A stretch of DNA of 64,000 nt, taken from the NCBI GenBank assembly GCA_964017065.1, contig OZ024787.1, positions 3,359,921 to 3,423,920 of the forward strand, written 5' to 3'. Position 1 is the first letter of the stretch. Each line of letters opens with the position of its first letter. Positions 39,167 to 51,336 of the stretch are shown one piece after another. The notes under the pieces were generated by a model that searched no databases, was not told where the DNA came from, and was given only the letters and a program-made list of their open reading frames with translations. The stretch comes from Haliclona indistincta (Eukaryota > Porifera > Demospongiae > Haplosclerida > Chalinidae). The position numbers and the translations under genes are program-made.

Positions 39167-42100
39167 TTAAGTACTGCCATAGCTGAAATCCAGCAAAGGC
39201 TCTCTAAATTGTGGAGTCGATTGTCTTTCATTGATAATGGGTTGATAAGACACATCAGGTGTACCAGTATCATCGTCAATAAACGATGCTAAGTATCGGA
39301 ATGCCTTCTCTGCAGAAGATGAATTAGAGCGACGGTACATAAGAATCGCTAACAGAATGTGATAGCTAAGGATCGCTATGAAGACTAGAAGTACCAGTGT
39401 GACCAGGGTGGATAAGATAATCACAGTCACTGAAAATTGATCATAAAATGCAGAGCAAGCGTAGACGACAAAACACGTCGCAAGCATCATCAGTCCATCT
39501 AGTATATTCACAGCCTTGCTCTTGAATGGTCTAGCACTTGTGTGTAATATAGTGAATGCAAAAAGAATTGGTCCATTAACTGAATAAAGAATCCATCCTT
39601 GTACTCCACGAAGAGCAGCATAAACAGCCATTTGTTGAAACAACAGAATAAGACGCAAACTGAACCAGTAGTGCATGTTATCTTTGTACGGTCCATGAGC
39701 TGCATCAATTATTGGCTTGAAGTACAAGTTGATAGTTTTAAACTTGATCCACCATCGAGCACCAATGAGTAAGATCAGATAAGGTAGAACGAATACAACA
39801 GCTAAAACTAAAGATACAATCATCAAAGCAACATGCTGTAGACTAAAGTATGGTACATTACCATCACGTAGCCACACAATAATAGAGGTATTATCTGCTG
39901 CGTAAATATGACCAACTGAAAAGGCATAACCAACAGAGACAGTCGAGAAAATTCCAGATAAAGAAAAATGAACTACAGTCACTAGAACAGGCACAGCACG
40001 AGAGTAGACCAGACTAGACACTCTCATTGAGTATCTGCTCACAATCACTACCAGTGCAACAAGAACCAGTAGATATACAGGGAACACTAGCTGTAGCCAG
40101 CTCTTTACCAGCTCATTCATGCCATCATAAAAGCAGAGTGGATAAACAAGACCAAGATTGAGCAATGAGATAAATTTACTACTAACAGTAGCCCAAACAC
40201 TCTGATCTTGGTGGCTGAGGATCTCTATAGGTCCTGAATTCCACATGTTCCCAAAGAAAATTAATCCATTGACCGTTCCAGCACTTATAGTAAGTTTAAA
40301 AGCAAAAAGAAAAACAACGAGAAGTAGACCAACAACTGCATAAATAGCAATCGTAAACAGCCACCAGTTAGAGCATTGCTGACATTGGTTAGACCCAAAA
40401 ACAACACTATATCCATGTCTACAGCTGCCGCACAAAGCACCTTCTCTTGAATCAATACAAATACTAGCAGAACCTGATATCCACTGATGGGAATCAACTG
40501 ATGAGTAGTTGCAAAGTCCAGGAGAGCAGAAAGGAGATATACCAAAATCACAGTCTTGTCCTTCACTATAATTGTTGTGCAACTTGTAACACCCGATCCA
40601 TGGTTCAAAGGGCACTTTGACTACACTATTCTGTATATCACAAGTGAAGTCTAAATGATAGTGTTGGTTCATTGTTTCAATCAGAGAAGAACATTCACAA
40701 ATGCCGGTACTGCTATTTAACTGAAATCCAAGTGGGCATTGTTTAAGTTCTATTCTAGCTTGAAATGTCGGGACATCATCAGGAAAAGAGAAAAATGCAG
40801 TAGATATGGAAGTGCTATTATCAAGTTGTGTGGAGTGAATAGTAAGGCTGATGTCAGTACATTTTAAATTGGCGAAAAGCTGCTGGTAACTTTCACTATT
40901 GGAAAGCCCCCAAGAAGATCGCTTTAGGTTTTGATGACTTTGAATGTGAAAGATTTTGACTTGCACTGTCTCATTAACTCTTTCACCACTACCATCAAGA
41001 GCTGCTAGACTAACATTAAACATTTCCCCAGGATAGGTAGAGTAATTGAACGACCGATTACTGTGACTGTGTTGTGGTTCTCCATCAATACATGGCACTA
41101 TCCTAGCCGGACTAAAGGATATATTCCTAGAATTGTAAACTTCGTCAAACTTGAAAATAGTTCCATGGAGAAATGACCAATTGCCTTGCTTTAACTGAAT
41201 CTGCTGACAGTCTTGTTTAGACATTACAGAGACGGAACTCTGACCAACAGTGGCAATATTGTCTTTAAAATAAAGAAGAGGACCATGTTCGATGATCTCA
41301 GAAAGATTGCTGCTCAAAACTTGAAAAGTGCAATTGTTGTCAGAAACTTTGTCATTAAAACTGTAAATTGCTCCTCCATACCTGTAATCACTGTATTCAA
41401 ATTGTGCGGACAAATTAGGATAAAGAAAAAGGTAAGATTGACCCAACAGTAGTAGAGCTGCTCCATTTGATCCATAATTGTTCTGGAAAAGAACATTTCC
41501 ACTCATGTATACATCAGTGTCATATGCCTCAATTACAGAACCAACATTGCGACTGAAACGTGTATCTGATAAATAAACAGCTGCCACGTCAACAAAAGTC
41601 AAGATGGCTCCTGGCATGTACCGATAGTTTTTAGTGACTTGATTTTGAATGTTCCCATCCACTACTACATCAATTAAATGCACTTGAAGTGACTTAATGT
41701 TTTTATCAGTAGTTACAATTGTCTCTGCATACAAAACCTCTGCTCCACCATTGTACTCAAAAGTCACATTTTGAAAAAGATAATGAACCTGCATCGATTG
41801 ATTATTAATCTGAGAAGTAGAAAGGTATAAAACACTTTGTGCTTCACTGTTGAAAATTTCTAGTTTGATTGTAGTGTTCAAAACACTTATTGAAGTCCAG
41901 TCATATGGGATTGACGTTGGGATTGACATTGCAAAGTATTTTGAGAAATATGTTACCACAGCAAAACCAGCTCCATGACATAATTTGGGCATAAAGATTG
42001 TCCTTTGATTAGTACTAATTTGTGTACCACTGATCACTGTGGTCACATAATTGGGCAGAGAATCAAAATATAGTATTATCACCACAGGAGAACCGATGTT

Positions 42101-42910
42101 TTGAGTAATGTTACAGTTAGCAATTATCACTGACACCTTCTGGCTGATCTGGTTATACACAACTGATAGGGCTGAACCATATGGAGTAGGTATAGGAATG
42201 CCGTCTGATAGTGGAGCGAGTGATTCAGGAAAACAGACCGAAGAAGTGAGGAGCCGATTGAACAAAAAATGTGAGTTAGATATAGTCAGTAAAGCTGGTT
42301 TACTACTGTTATGATAGTAGACCATTACACCACTACCATAAGAATTCCAAATTTTATTGTGATTACCAATATTCAGTTCAGATAGATTAGATACTCCATA
42401 AACATTTACCGCCAAGACAGCATACCCATAGTACTTAGTGATGGCGACAGATGATAAAGAGACTTCACTGCTGTCTACTATTGCAAGAGAAGCATGAGAT
42501 GTATTGGGTAGGTAAGGACCAGTGGTAGAACCAATCCTATCAGCTAGTAGAACTATTGGTGCACCACAGTTCTTTATCTGAATATTGTTGATGTTGAGTA
42601 CATTGACATTGACAAATCCTAGTCCAGTATTAGAGGTACACGATATGATCACAGACAGCTGTTTGCTGACGATGGCGATGTTGTGTCTGTCAGATACCAA
42701 GCACAGTTTGGAGGCATTGAGTACATATGAGGATGAGACCAACTCTATTTCTGTGTTGTTAGGAATTTGCTGGTCATTTGTTCCACACAGATACTGCTGA
42801 AGAGTATTGCTACTGTCAACAGTAATCACATCGCAAAGCCCGGAAGAAAGGAGAGACAGTGAAGAGAATAGAAACAAGATCTCAGCTGCTCTGCAAAATG
42901 GACGATTCAT
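39167..42910 (-). CDS. Beta-helix ectodomain, multi-pass membrane protein (gene C)
   Basis: Intact single ORF of 1247 residues from the ATG at 42910, the same start and length as gene B. It has the same order of parts: signal peptide, beta-helix-like ectodomain, Cys-rich module (GALCGSCRHGYSVVFGSNQC), about eight TM segments and a REPLLDFSYGST tail. The N-terminal region is nearly identical to B. From about the fourth TM onward it is the most divergent member (SGIFSTVSVGYAFSVGHIY, RGVQGWILYSVNGPIL), except for a short invariant block around VIVSRYSMRVSSLVYSRAVP. The loop motif is FKPIIDAAHGPYKDNMHYW. Its 5' flank duplicates that of gene B, marking a segmental duplication of at least 5 kb. Confidence 0.85.
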   Translation of the reverse strand: MNRPFCRAAEILFLFSSLSLLSSGLCDVITVDSSNTLQQYLCGTNDQQIPNNTEIELVSSSYVLNASKLCLVSDRHNIAIVSKQLSVIISCTSNTGLGFVNVNVLNINNIQIKNCGAPIVLLADRIGSTTGPYLPNTSHASLAIVDSSEVSLSSVAITKYYGYAVLAVNVYGVSNLSELNIGNHNKIWNSYGSGVMVYYHNSSKPALLTISNSHFLFNRLLTSSVCFPESLAPLSDGIPIPTPYGSALSVVYNQISQKVSVIIANCNITQNIGSPVVIILYFDSLPNYVTTVISGTQISTNQRTIFMPKLCHGAGFAVVTYFSKYFAMSIPTSIPYDWTSISVLNTTIKLEIFNSEAQSVLYLSTSQINNQSMQVHYLFQNVTFEYNGGAEVLYAETIVTTDKNIKSLQVHLIDVVVDGNIQNQVTKNYRYMPGAILTFVDVAAVYLSDTRFSRNVGSVIEAYDTDVYMSGNVLFQNNYGSNGAALLLLGQSYLFLYPNLSAQFEYSDYRYGGAIYSFNDKVSDNNCTFQVLSSNLSEIIEHGPLLYFKDNIATVGQSSVSVMSKQDCQQIQLKQGNWSFLHGTIFKFDEVYNSRNISFSPARIVPCIDGEPQHSHSNRSFNYSTYPGEMFNVSLAALDGSGERVNETVQVKIFHIQSHQNLKRSSWGLSNSESYQQLFANLKCTDISLTIHSTQLDNSTSISTAFFSFPDDVPTFQARIELKQCPLGFQLNSSTGICECSSLIETMNQHYHLDFTCDIQNSVVKVPFEPWIGCYKLHNNYSEGQDCDFGISPFCSPGLCNYSSVDSHQWISGSASICIDSREGALCGSCRHGYSVVFGSNQCQQCSNWWLFTIAIYAVVGLLLVVFLFAFKLTISAGTVNGLIFFGNMWNSGPIEILSHQDQSVWATVSSKFISLLNLGLVYPLCFYDGMNELVKSWLQLVFPVYLLVLVALVVIVSRYSMRVSSLVYSRAVPVLVTVVHFSLSGIFSTVSVGYAFSVGHIYAADNTSIIVWLRDGNVPYFSLQHVALMIVSLVLAVVFVLPYLILLIGARWWIKFKTINLYFKPIIDAAHGPYKDNMHYWFSLRLILLFQQMAVYAALRGVQGWILYSVNGPILFAFTILHTSARPFKSKAVNILDGLMMLATCFVVYACSAFYDQFSVTVIILSTLVTLVLLVFIAILSYHILLAILMYRRSNSSSAEKAFRYLASFIDDDTGTPDVSYQPIINERQSTPQFREPLLDFSYGST

Positions 42911-43909
42911 GAGAATTCTGAATAAGAGGATCAAGAAAGTAAAGCGAACGATCTGAATTGCACTGAGCACCTGTTGTGAGACAATGATTTTATCAGTAGA
43001 CTAGATAGCCAGCTGAGCATCATATGACACCTAGTCTAATCTGAAATATGATGCAACTTTACTCATGCTTGTACAGTATTGTGTTGAAATTGTACAATAA
43101 TGGCTATCAGAATAGATAATCAAACATGTGATTCAGTCTATTATAGTACACAGCCAGCTCTACAAACAAGGCATATACAAAGATGCTGCTGCATGATGAT
43201 ACTTAAGTTACCAGAATGCTTGTTGGGTGCAAAATATCAAGCACAAGTGAGAAGCAAAAGCAATACGAAGAAGAATAGGTAATGCTAGCTCAAGTTACAT
43301 GCTTGTTGGTCGCCTGTCTCACAAAGGTATTGATGAAGAAAGTAGCTATTGTTCAAATTGATTACAATGTGCATGTATTCAACACCAAATGCATGCATGC
43401 CCAATTAAGCCACAACTGGCAGTGAAGAAATAAAAAGAGATAACCTCAATATATTTAACTGTACAATGGATAATTCATCATGCATAAATCTGATAATAGC
43501 ACCAATATTGTTAAGAGGAAAAGCTAATACAACAGACAGCTGTTGACTGTGATTTATTCGTAAACTAGATAGCCAACTGAGGATGTGCATGATTATGACC
43601 TAGACTATCTAATCTGAGATATGATGTAACTTTACTCATGCATGCTGTGCAATAATTATTGTGCTGATATTGTATGACGCCAGGCTGATACCAGGAATAG
43701 ATGATCATCAATGTGCATCAGACTATAGTACACAACTGACGTTATAGCAATCAAAGCCGAACTAAGGACCTAAACAGCCACACATGTCCCAGACTGCCGC
43801 CTACCCTCAATGATGATCCTTATGTTATTGGTAAGCTTACTATCTAAGTGAGAAAGCAATGAAAAGTCCGAACAAATGTAATTTCATCGTGTGTTTGCTG
43901 GTCATCTAC

Positions 43910-44030
43910 TTCCACCATGGTAATGCAAATTTGACCTAAAAAATCAAGAGAAAATTGGGATTAAGACAACAGCTCAACAAAAACAAAGCAGTGTCTCAGA
44001 TAGCAACAGATGAGGATGATGAGTAGAGAT
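43910..44030 (+). pseudogene. Relic of a gene A-like C-terminus (second location)
   Basis: Same decayed segment as 36375-36490 (ccatggtaatgcaaatttga, gagaaaattgggattaagac) followed by the acidic stretch (cagatgaggatgatgag). Shared stops and deletion show the decay happened before the segment was duplicated. Confidence 0.75.
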
Positions 44031-44384
44031 TATTGGCTACATCCATTATAGGTGATAGCGGATAACTTTATAATTATGGTATTAAATGTCCTTCATATGC
44101 AAGACAGTTAATACCACCTGCCCATTTTAAGCCAGATGTTCTGAATTAGAGTATTATACTACTAGACTAGCAATTAAACTCCGCACTAAGGCATGTCAGT
44201 ACAACGGGTGTGCATCATGAATCATAATGTAGCAAGAAAAAGGACACTAGATAACAATAATGGAAATCATATGATATCGACAGATGTTTTCTCACATGGA
44301 TGCATGCAATACTCGTATTTACATCAATGCATTAAATCACAAAAATATATAATTAATGCCTTAGCTGATCATGACAACTAGTAA

Positions 44385-44500
44385 AGGCTCTCTGAACTGT
44401 GGAGTTTGTTGTGTTTCAAATTCATTGATAATGGGTTGATATGGTGTACCAGTATCACAGTCAATAAACGATGCCAAATACTAAAATGCTTTCTCTGCTA
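44385..44500 (-). pseudogene. Relic of a B/C-type C-terminus (second location)
   Basis: Parallels 36858-36990: agtttgttgtgtttcaaatt and cgatgccaaatac are shared, including the same truncation. Both are damaged copies of the last about 40 codons of a minus-strand family member. Confidence 0.65.
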
Positions 44501-44733
44501 AGTCACGGTGATTTACAAAAAAATTTCATGCCAAAAGTTCAAGCAGTCTTCTCCAGTGCTCTTATAGCTTAAGCTGCAAGAGAACCACTACTTGATATTT
44601 CAACCTAACTCATGTTTACAAAAATATTGTCATTAATCAATTTTAACTAATAGACAACAGCAATCATTATAGTTAATTTCACGCGGTGTTCAAAATATGC
44701 ACGTTCTATTACACAATAAAATTCAATGTGTTC

Positions 44734-47700
44734 TCATGATGAATTGGTGCTGCCATAGCTTGCATCTAATAAAGGCTCTCTAAACTGTGGAGTAGAGGAT
44801 CGCCATTCATCACTATTGTTAACCGGTTGATACGCATTCGTACAGTTTATAAGTGACGCCAAGTATCGATATGCCTTTTCTGCAAAAGATGCCTTCAAAT
44901 GTTTAGAGCTGCACAGTAGAACCACTAAAAGAATGTGGTAACTGAGGATTGCCATGAATACAAGAAAAACCACAGTAGACAAAGAGGATAAGGTGACAAG
45001 TTCTGTTAAAATCAAATTGTCTTTCACTGCAAATACTGAGCAAGCATATACCACCAAGCACAATACAATCATAATCAGTCCATCTAGCATATTGACAGCC
45101 TTGCTCTTGAATGGCTGTGCACCGGCATGCATTAGAGAGAAGACTATCAGAATCGGACCATTTATCCAGTACACATATGTTCCAGAATATTCACCTACAG
45201 CAACAAACACGATCAGTTGTTGTAACAGCAGAATAAGCCTCAGGCTGAACCAGTACTGTTTGTCATCTTTGAATGGACCATGAGCAGCATCAAGTATTGG
45301 CTTGAGATACAAATTAATCATCTTAAATTTTATCCACCATCGAGCACCAAGAAGAAGAATCAGATAAGGTAAGATGAATACAGCAGCCAAGACAAAAGAA
45401 ATAATTGCTAAGAGAGCATGTGGGAAGCTGAAGTAAGTAATGGTACCATCTCGTAACCACACATACATAGGCTTATCATTAATATTGTTGTCTGTGTATA
45501 TTATACCAACAGAAAAAGCATCAACTGCAGCTAAGAAGAGTCTAGAGACTGAAAGATGAACTACAGTCACTAGAACAGGTACAGCACGAGAGTAGACCAG
45601 ACTAGACACTCTCATTGAGTATCTGCTCACAATCACTACCAGTGCAACAAGAACCAGTAGATATACAGGGAACACTAGCTGTAGCCAGCTCTTTGCCATT
45701 TCTGTCATGCCATCATAAAAGCAAAGTGGATACCCGAGCCCAAGATTGAGAAGTGAGATATAAACTTGACTAAGACCAAACCAAGAGTTTTGATTCTGAT
45801 ACTCGAGTATCTTAGAAAACCCGGTGGTCCACATGTTTGCAAAGAAAATAAGTCCATTGAGCGTTCCAGTGCTGATAGTAAGTTCAACAGAAAAGAGGAG
45901 AAAAATGATAAGTAGGCCAGCAGCAGCATAAAATAAAATTGTAAACAATGACCAGTCAGAACATGGAAAACACTTGTTGGATCCAAACACAGTACTATTG
46001 TTTCCAATACAGCTACCACATAAAGCACCTTCTCTTGAATCAATGCAAATATCAGTAGAACCCGATGTCCATTGGGGAACAGAGTAGTTACAAAATCCAC
46101 GAAAACAATGAGGAGATATACCAACTTCACAGTTTTGCCCTTTACTGTTGTTATAGCATCCAATCCATGGCTCAAAGTTAGGCACATTGACAGCAATATT
46201 CTGTATATCACAAGTGAAGTCTAAATGATAGCGTTGGTTCATTGTCTTAATCAATGAATTACATTCACAGATGCCGGTGTGGCTGTCTAGCTCAAATCCT
46301 GGTGGACATTCCTTAAGTATTATTTCAGATTGAAATGTTGGAACATCGTCAGGGAAAGAAAATAATGCAGTAGATATGACACGGCTGCTATTAATAACTT
46401 GTTTAGTGTGAATTGTAATGCTAATGTTTGTGCACGTTGCACTGGTGTCAAGTATTTGCTCCTTTTCACAATCAGAAAGCCACCAAGAAGATGGTTGCAA
46501 GGTTTGAAAATTTTGACCATGATAGAGTTTCACCTGGACTGATGTGGCAATGTTTGCACCACTACAATCAAGAGCAGCTAGGCTGATGTTAATTTTTTCT
46601 CCTGGAAAAGTAGAAAATGTATTTGAAAAATTGTGATGTGGAGTTCCATTGACACATGGCATAATTCTGGCTGGAGTGGAATAGTCACCAACGATGTCAG
46701 CATCATCAAACAAGAAAATAATTTCATAGAGATCACTTGGATCAATGCCAAGTTGTATTTGCTGACAATCGTCGATTGAAATTGCAGAGACAGAAATATG
46801 CCCAATGCTAGCTATGTTTTCTACAAAAGAAAGACGAGGACCTACTTCTTTAACTTCTGAAAGATTGCTACTCAGAACTTGAAAAGTGCAGTAACTATTG
46901 TTGTCTGAAATTTTGTTGTTAAAACTATAGATAGCTCCTCCATACTTGTAAGTATTGTATTCAAAATTCGCGGACAAATTAGGATAAAGGAATAGGTAAG
47001 ATTGGCCCAACAGTAGTACAGCTGCTCCATTTGGACCAGAATTGTATTGAAATATAACATTTCCACTCATGTATACATCAGTGTTGAACGCCTCAATTAC
47101 AGAACCAACATTATGAGTGAAGTTAGACTCTGATAAATAAACTCCTGCCACGTCAACAAAAGTCAAGATGGCTCCTGGCATATACCAGTAGTCTTTGGTA
47201 ACTCGATGTAGAATGTTCCCATCAACTACAGCATCAGTGAAATGGACTGCCAGTGACGAAATGTTTTCATGATCAGATGTTAAAATTGTCTCTGCATATA
47301 CAAGTTCAGCTGCACTGTTATACTCAAATGTCACATTTTTAAATACTACATGAACCATCAATTGATTGATCTGAGAAGTAGAAAGATACAGAACACTTTG
47401 TCTGTCACTGTTAAACGTTGAAAGAGCAATAACAGTCTGTGAAATACTTAAAGAAGTCCAGTCATTCTTGGTTGACATGTGAGATTTTTCGTACTTCTTT
47501 GCAAAATATTTAGAGAAATATGTTACCATAGCAAAACCAGTTCCATGACATTTAGACAATGCCTCTTGACTATAACTAACCTGAGAACCATTACGAATTG
47601 CTGTGGTTACATTGGGCAGAGAATCATAATACAGTATCAACACCACAGGAGAACCAGTGTTTAAAGCAATGTAACAACTATTAAGTGTCACTGACACATT

Positions 47701-50135
47701 CTGGCTGACCTGGTTATACACAATTGATAAAGCAGAAGCATATGGAGTTGGTATAGGAGTGTTGTCTGATAGTGGAGACAGCAATTCAGGTAAACAGATT
47801 GAGGAGGTGAAGAGCTGGTTGTAAGCAAACTGCAAGTTAAATATATTCAGTGATGCAGGTTTACTACTGTTATGATAGTAGACCATTACACCACTACCAC
47901 CATACAAAGTCCAAGAGTTATTGTAGTTAACAATTTCTAGATTAGATAGGTTAGATGCTCCATAAACATTTACTGCCAAGATAGCATACCCATAGTACTC
48001 AGCGATGGTGACAGATGATAAAGAGACTGCACTGCTGTCGACTATTGCAAGACAAGTGTGAGATGTATTGGGTAGATAAGGACCAGTGGTACTAATCCTA
48101 TCAGCTAGTGGAACTATTGGTGCACCACAGCTCTGTATCCGAATATTGTTGATCTTGAGTTCATTGACATTGACAAATCACAGTCCAGTCTTAGTGGTAC
48201 ATGTTATCATAGGCTGCCTAATCAAGTTGCTGACGATGCCAATGTTTTGTCTGTCAGATACCAAGCACAGTCTGGAGGCATTGAGTATATATGAGGGCGA
48301 GACCAACTGTATTACAGTGTTGTTAGGTATTTGCTGGTGATTCGTTCCACCATAGATATTTTAACGCGTAGAGGGATGGGAAACTTTAATTATTCAGTGG
48401 TACAACGCGTGTTGTCGGAAGTGACGTCACCCGTGTACTTAATATTCATCAAAATGACGCAAAATGGAAGCTCGCTTTAGATGCAAGAACATTTGAAGAG
48501 ATTTGCGAGATGGAGGAGATGGAAAAGAAAACTCCAGTTACCATCAGTGTTTAGCCACCGCCAATATTCTTAGAGAATGCAGTGAAAACAAAAATTGAGT
48601 GATTTAGTGCTAGCATTAAGAAAAACATTTGCAACATGGATAGATAGCACCAATAGATACAAATTATCAGCTACCAGAAGAGGAAATTATTACTGAATAT
48701 TATTATTGAACAACAACTACTGAATGGGTTATAACTAAAGGGCACGGTGCATCTGCAGCCTCTTGGTGAGTCACAACACAGCGTCGGAGTCTAAGATCTC
48801 GACTATCACCAGAGACATCTGTCCACCCTAGTTGATCTTTCACTGTTGATGATGATGATGCTGGTATCGGTTGATTCTGATTGCAATTGGCTGGTAGAGT
48901 TATATTCCTAAATGTACAAGAACAAATAAAACTGCATTGAGCAAAAATAACTGCCCACATAAGTTGGTGCTGGTGTCACCAGAGAGTTGATCGTCAAGTT
49001 TATCATTTACTGAGGCTGATGATGATGGTTACTAGGATGGTTGATTCTGATAGCGGGCTGGTAGAGTTATATTCCTATACATGTAAGTATACAGGAACAA
49101 GTGAAACTATGAAAAACACAGTATACCTGGCCATTTAGGTTAGCACTGGAGTCTACAGAGATTTCAATTTCTTCCTATAATGCATGTGCAGGAATAATAA
49201 GAACGGTAATTATAACAACGTGCCTGGACAACAGATGACTTTTTCTTACAATGAATACATGTACATCCAATTCTATGTTCACTCTTTTCTCCTTTCCCTG
49301 TCTTACTTCTGTGTTTGTGTTCTCTATCAAGAAAAAAGTATAGCTATAGGCATGGTGGTACTGATGAATACGATTAAGCAAATGTTTGAACAAGTTTTAT
49401 CGATTACTTCTTCGAGTGAGAAGAATTTCAATGGGCTTAGTACAAGACCACATGCATTGGCTCTCTAAAAAATATTATGTGATATAAGCAACTTTTATAG
49501 TTTGTGCGTGAATGTGTACAGAATATAGCCTATGGTAAAGATTAGTTCAAGCATTTGGCAGGCATAGCGAACTAAATGTAAACATATAACCTAGCTTAAT
49601 ACACACTAAGTGTTTGTGAAAAACAGAAAATACAAATGGCAAGGCCAAAAAACACTTGTCCAGGCTACAAATGTGTTCAAAATGAAAAATGGAGTGGCTT
49701 CCTTGCTTACTTGGGTACTGTGACAGTTTCTTCTACAGTAGCAACTTCCATGGTCTGTTGATGACTAAAAAACTTCGCAAGCCACTGGTTTTTATGTGCG
49801 TACTTGAATACAGGACGATCCAAGACGCTGTAAAGCCGAGAAACTTAGTTAGCTGCCATTGTAGCCCGCTCGAGTCTCGACAACGCGCGTTGTGACAGCC
49901 CGCGTGACGTCACGTAATACATTTGTATTGAGGAATAATTAAAGTTTCCCATCCCTCTACGCGTTAAAATATCTATGGTTCCACACAGATACTGCTGAAG
50001 ATCGTTGGTAGTATTAGTCACACGTATCACATCGAGTTTAAGAGAGGAATTGGCGAGGGGCAACAGAGATGACACCAGCTCCAGCAAGAGGAACAGCACA
50101 CCAGAACTGTTAGTGCTTAGCTGCAACAGCTTCAT
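44734..50135 (-). pseudogene. Family member D, split by a transposon and a nonsense codon
   Basis: The body from 44734 to about 48178 is one open frame covering most of the ectodomain, the Cys-rich module, about eight TM segments and the REPLLDASYGSTNSS tail. Upstream, the frame meets an in-frame TGA near 48173-48176, where genes B and E have a Gly codon (LGF or IGF context). It is then cut at 48350 by a 1629 bp insertion. The start of the gene resumes at 49979-50135, with the signal peptide (MKLLQLSTNSSGVLFLLLEL, ATG at 50135). Removing the insertion and one copy of TTCCA restores continuity with genes B and E. An N-terminally shortened product from a later start would lack a signal peptide, so the gene is probably dead or dying. 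Confidence 0.85.
48350..49978. mobile_element. 1629 bp DNA transposon with 46 bp inverted repeats, inserted in gene D
   Basis: The left end (ccatagatattttaacgcgt, agagggatgggaaactttaa, ttattc) is an exact inverse of the right end over about 46 bases. The element is flanked by TTCCA at 48345-48349 and again at 49979-49983, a 5 bp target duplication. Subterminal acaacgcg and gacgtcac motifs also occur near both ends in inverted form. No transposase is recognisable. Inside, a segment (tggtagagttatattcct) occurs twice at about 48890 and 49060, with exon-like neighbours (ORF 48703-48960 minus, DQLGWTDVSGDSRDLRLRR). It is probably a non-autonomous element, perhaps carrying captured sequence. Superfamily not assigned. 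Confidence 0.9.
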
Positions 50136-50604
50136 CGTTACAAAATATTCCCAGCAATGGGCGTACGCGTCAGTGCGAGTGCAAACACGCATGCGTACGT
50201 GCAGCCTCATTGAATTGATCGAGTCCATGATTGAGCATTGTCCATGTAAAGTCATCAACTCAGCATGCAGTATATTGAAACTATGCATCCCATACTATCT
50301 CGAACTAGGCATTAATTTTGTCACACACCCAACAACAACTAAAAACACAGAGTCGAAATTTTATATATGAACATCAGTTGAAACGAACACAGGAGGAGAG
50401 AGACCACACAATTGATGAGCGAGTTTTAGCAAAGTCACAAATCGCCTAAAGAAAGAGAGAGTACAATAAAGCTACTATACATGCAAACATATGCTATTCA
50501 TTGTAAATTTAAGTTGCCTAATCCCAAAAAGAAAAGAGTGAGGAAGCTGTTGACAGATTAATACTAACAGATCATGTGAATCCATTCTGATCAGTTGAGG
50601 TTAA

Positions 50605-51245
50605 ACATATTGAGAGCAGTAGTGAACAATTTCAGTCTCAAATCTGAGCCAAAGTTCACTTAGTCTCTGTTCCAATACTGCTCGGCACTGCTATGAGAAG
50701 AGAAAATTAACCTTCCAACAAAAATCTGTTAAGAACTTGCTTACTTCAATAAGGCTAGAGTATGGTTGACAAACAGACTGACATGATGACTTCTCCTTCA
50801 CCTCTGGTGCAGTTTGATAGAGTAGAGGAGGATCAAGTGGTGTAGTTAGTTGTTCTAGTCTTGCCCTCATTCTCATGACCTCTTCCAGAGTCTGCCTCTC
50901 AGATGCTATTAAGTTCAAAGAAAAGTTTACTTAAGGTGGCTACACTACAAAAACAAAATCTGTTGATTGTGCATAGTAGGCAAACAGATTAATAATACTC
51001 ACCAATCAGATCATGTGGTGAGAGAGGCTAGTTCCTGGGCTACTAGTTTGTGCTCCTCTCTAGTTATCAGTAACTGAATGAACTGCTCTGAGTGATCACT
51101 GGATGCCTGAGAGAAAACATTATGTGTCTAAGATCCCAATGTGTGCTATTGGAACTTGGAACTAAATTTTTCACATGAATAGTCCCTCTGCATAAGTATT
51201 CTCACCTCAAATCTCTTGAAGAAATGTTCAGCAATGCTCTCATCT
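50605..51245 (-). pseudogene. Exons of an unrecognised coiled-coil gene (copy upstream of D)
   Basis: Minus-strand segments with splice borders: about 51200-51245 (EDESIAEHFFKRFE), about 51015-51110 (SSDHSEQFIQLLITREEHKL, then an in-frame stop before the donor), about 50741-50907 (SERQTLEEVMRMRARLEQLT to CQPYSSLIE, donor gtaagc) and about 50610-50685 (CRAVLEQRLSELWLRFETE). The charged heptad-like content suggests coiled coil. The stop in the second segment suggests decay. The last two exons recur upstream of gene E. Host gene not recognised. Confidence 0.55.
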
Positions 51246-51336
51246 TCTCTGCTGTCTTACTTAGTTTTGAAGTGCTCATTGGTTTACAAGTATTGATAAA
51301 TGTACACGATATAAAAGAATTCCACATTTCTGCTGT

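Noticed and set aside
31819..48340. ORFs of 60-170 codons overlapping genes B, C and D in other frames
   Set aside because: They recur at the same places in each paralogue only because the underlying genes are paralogous.
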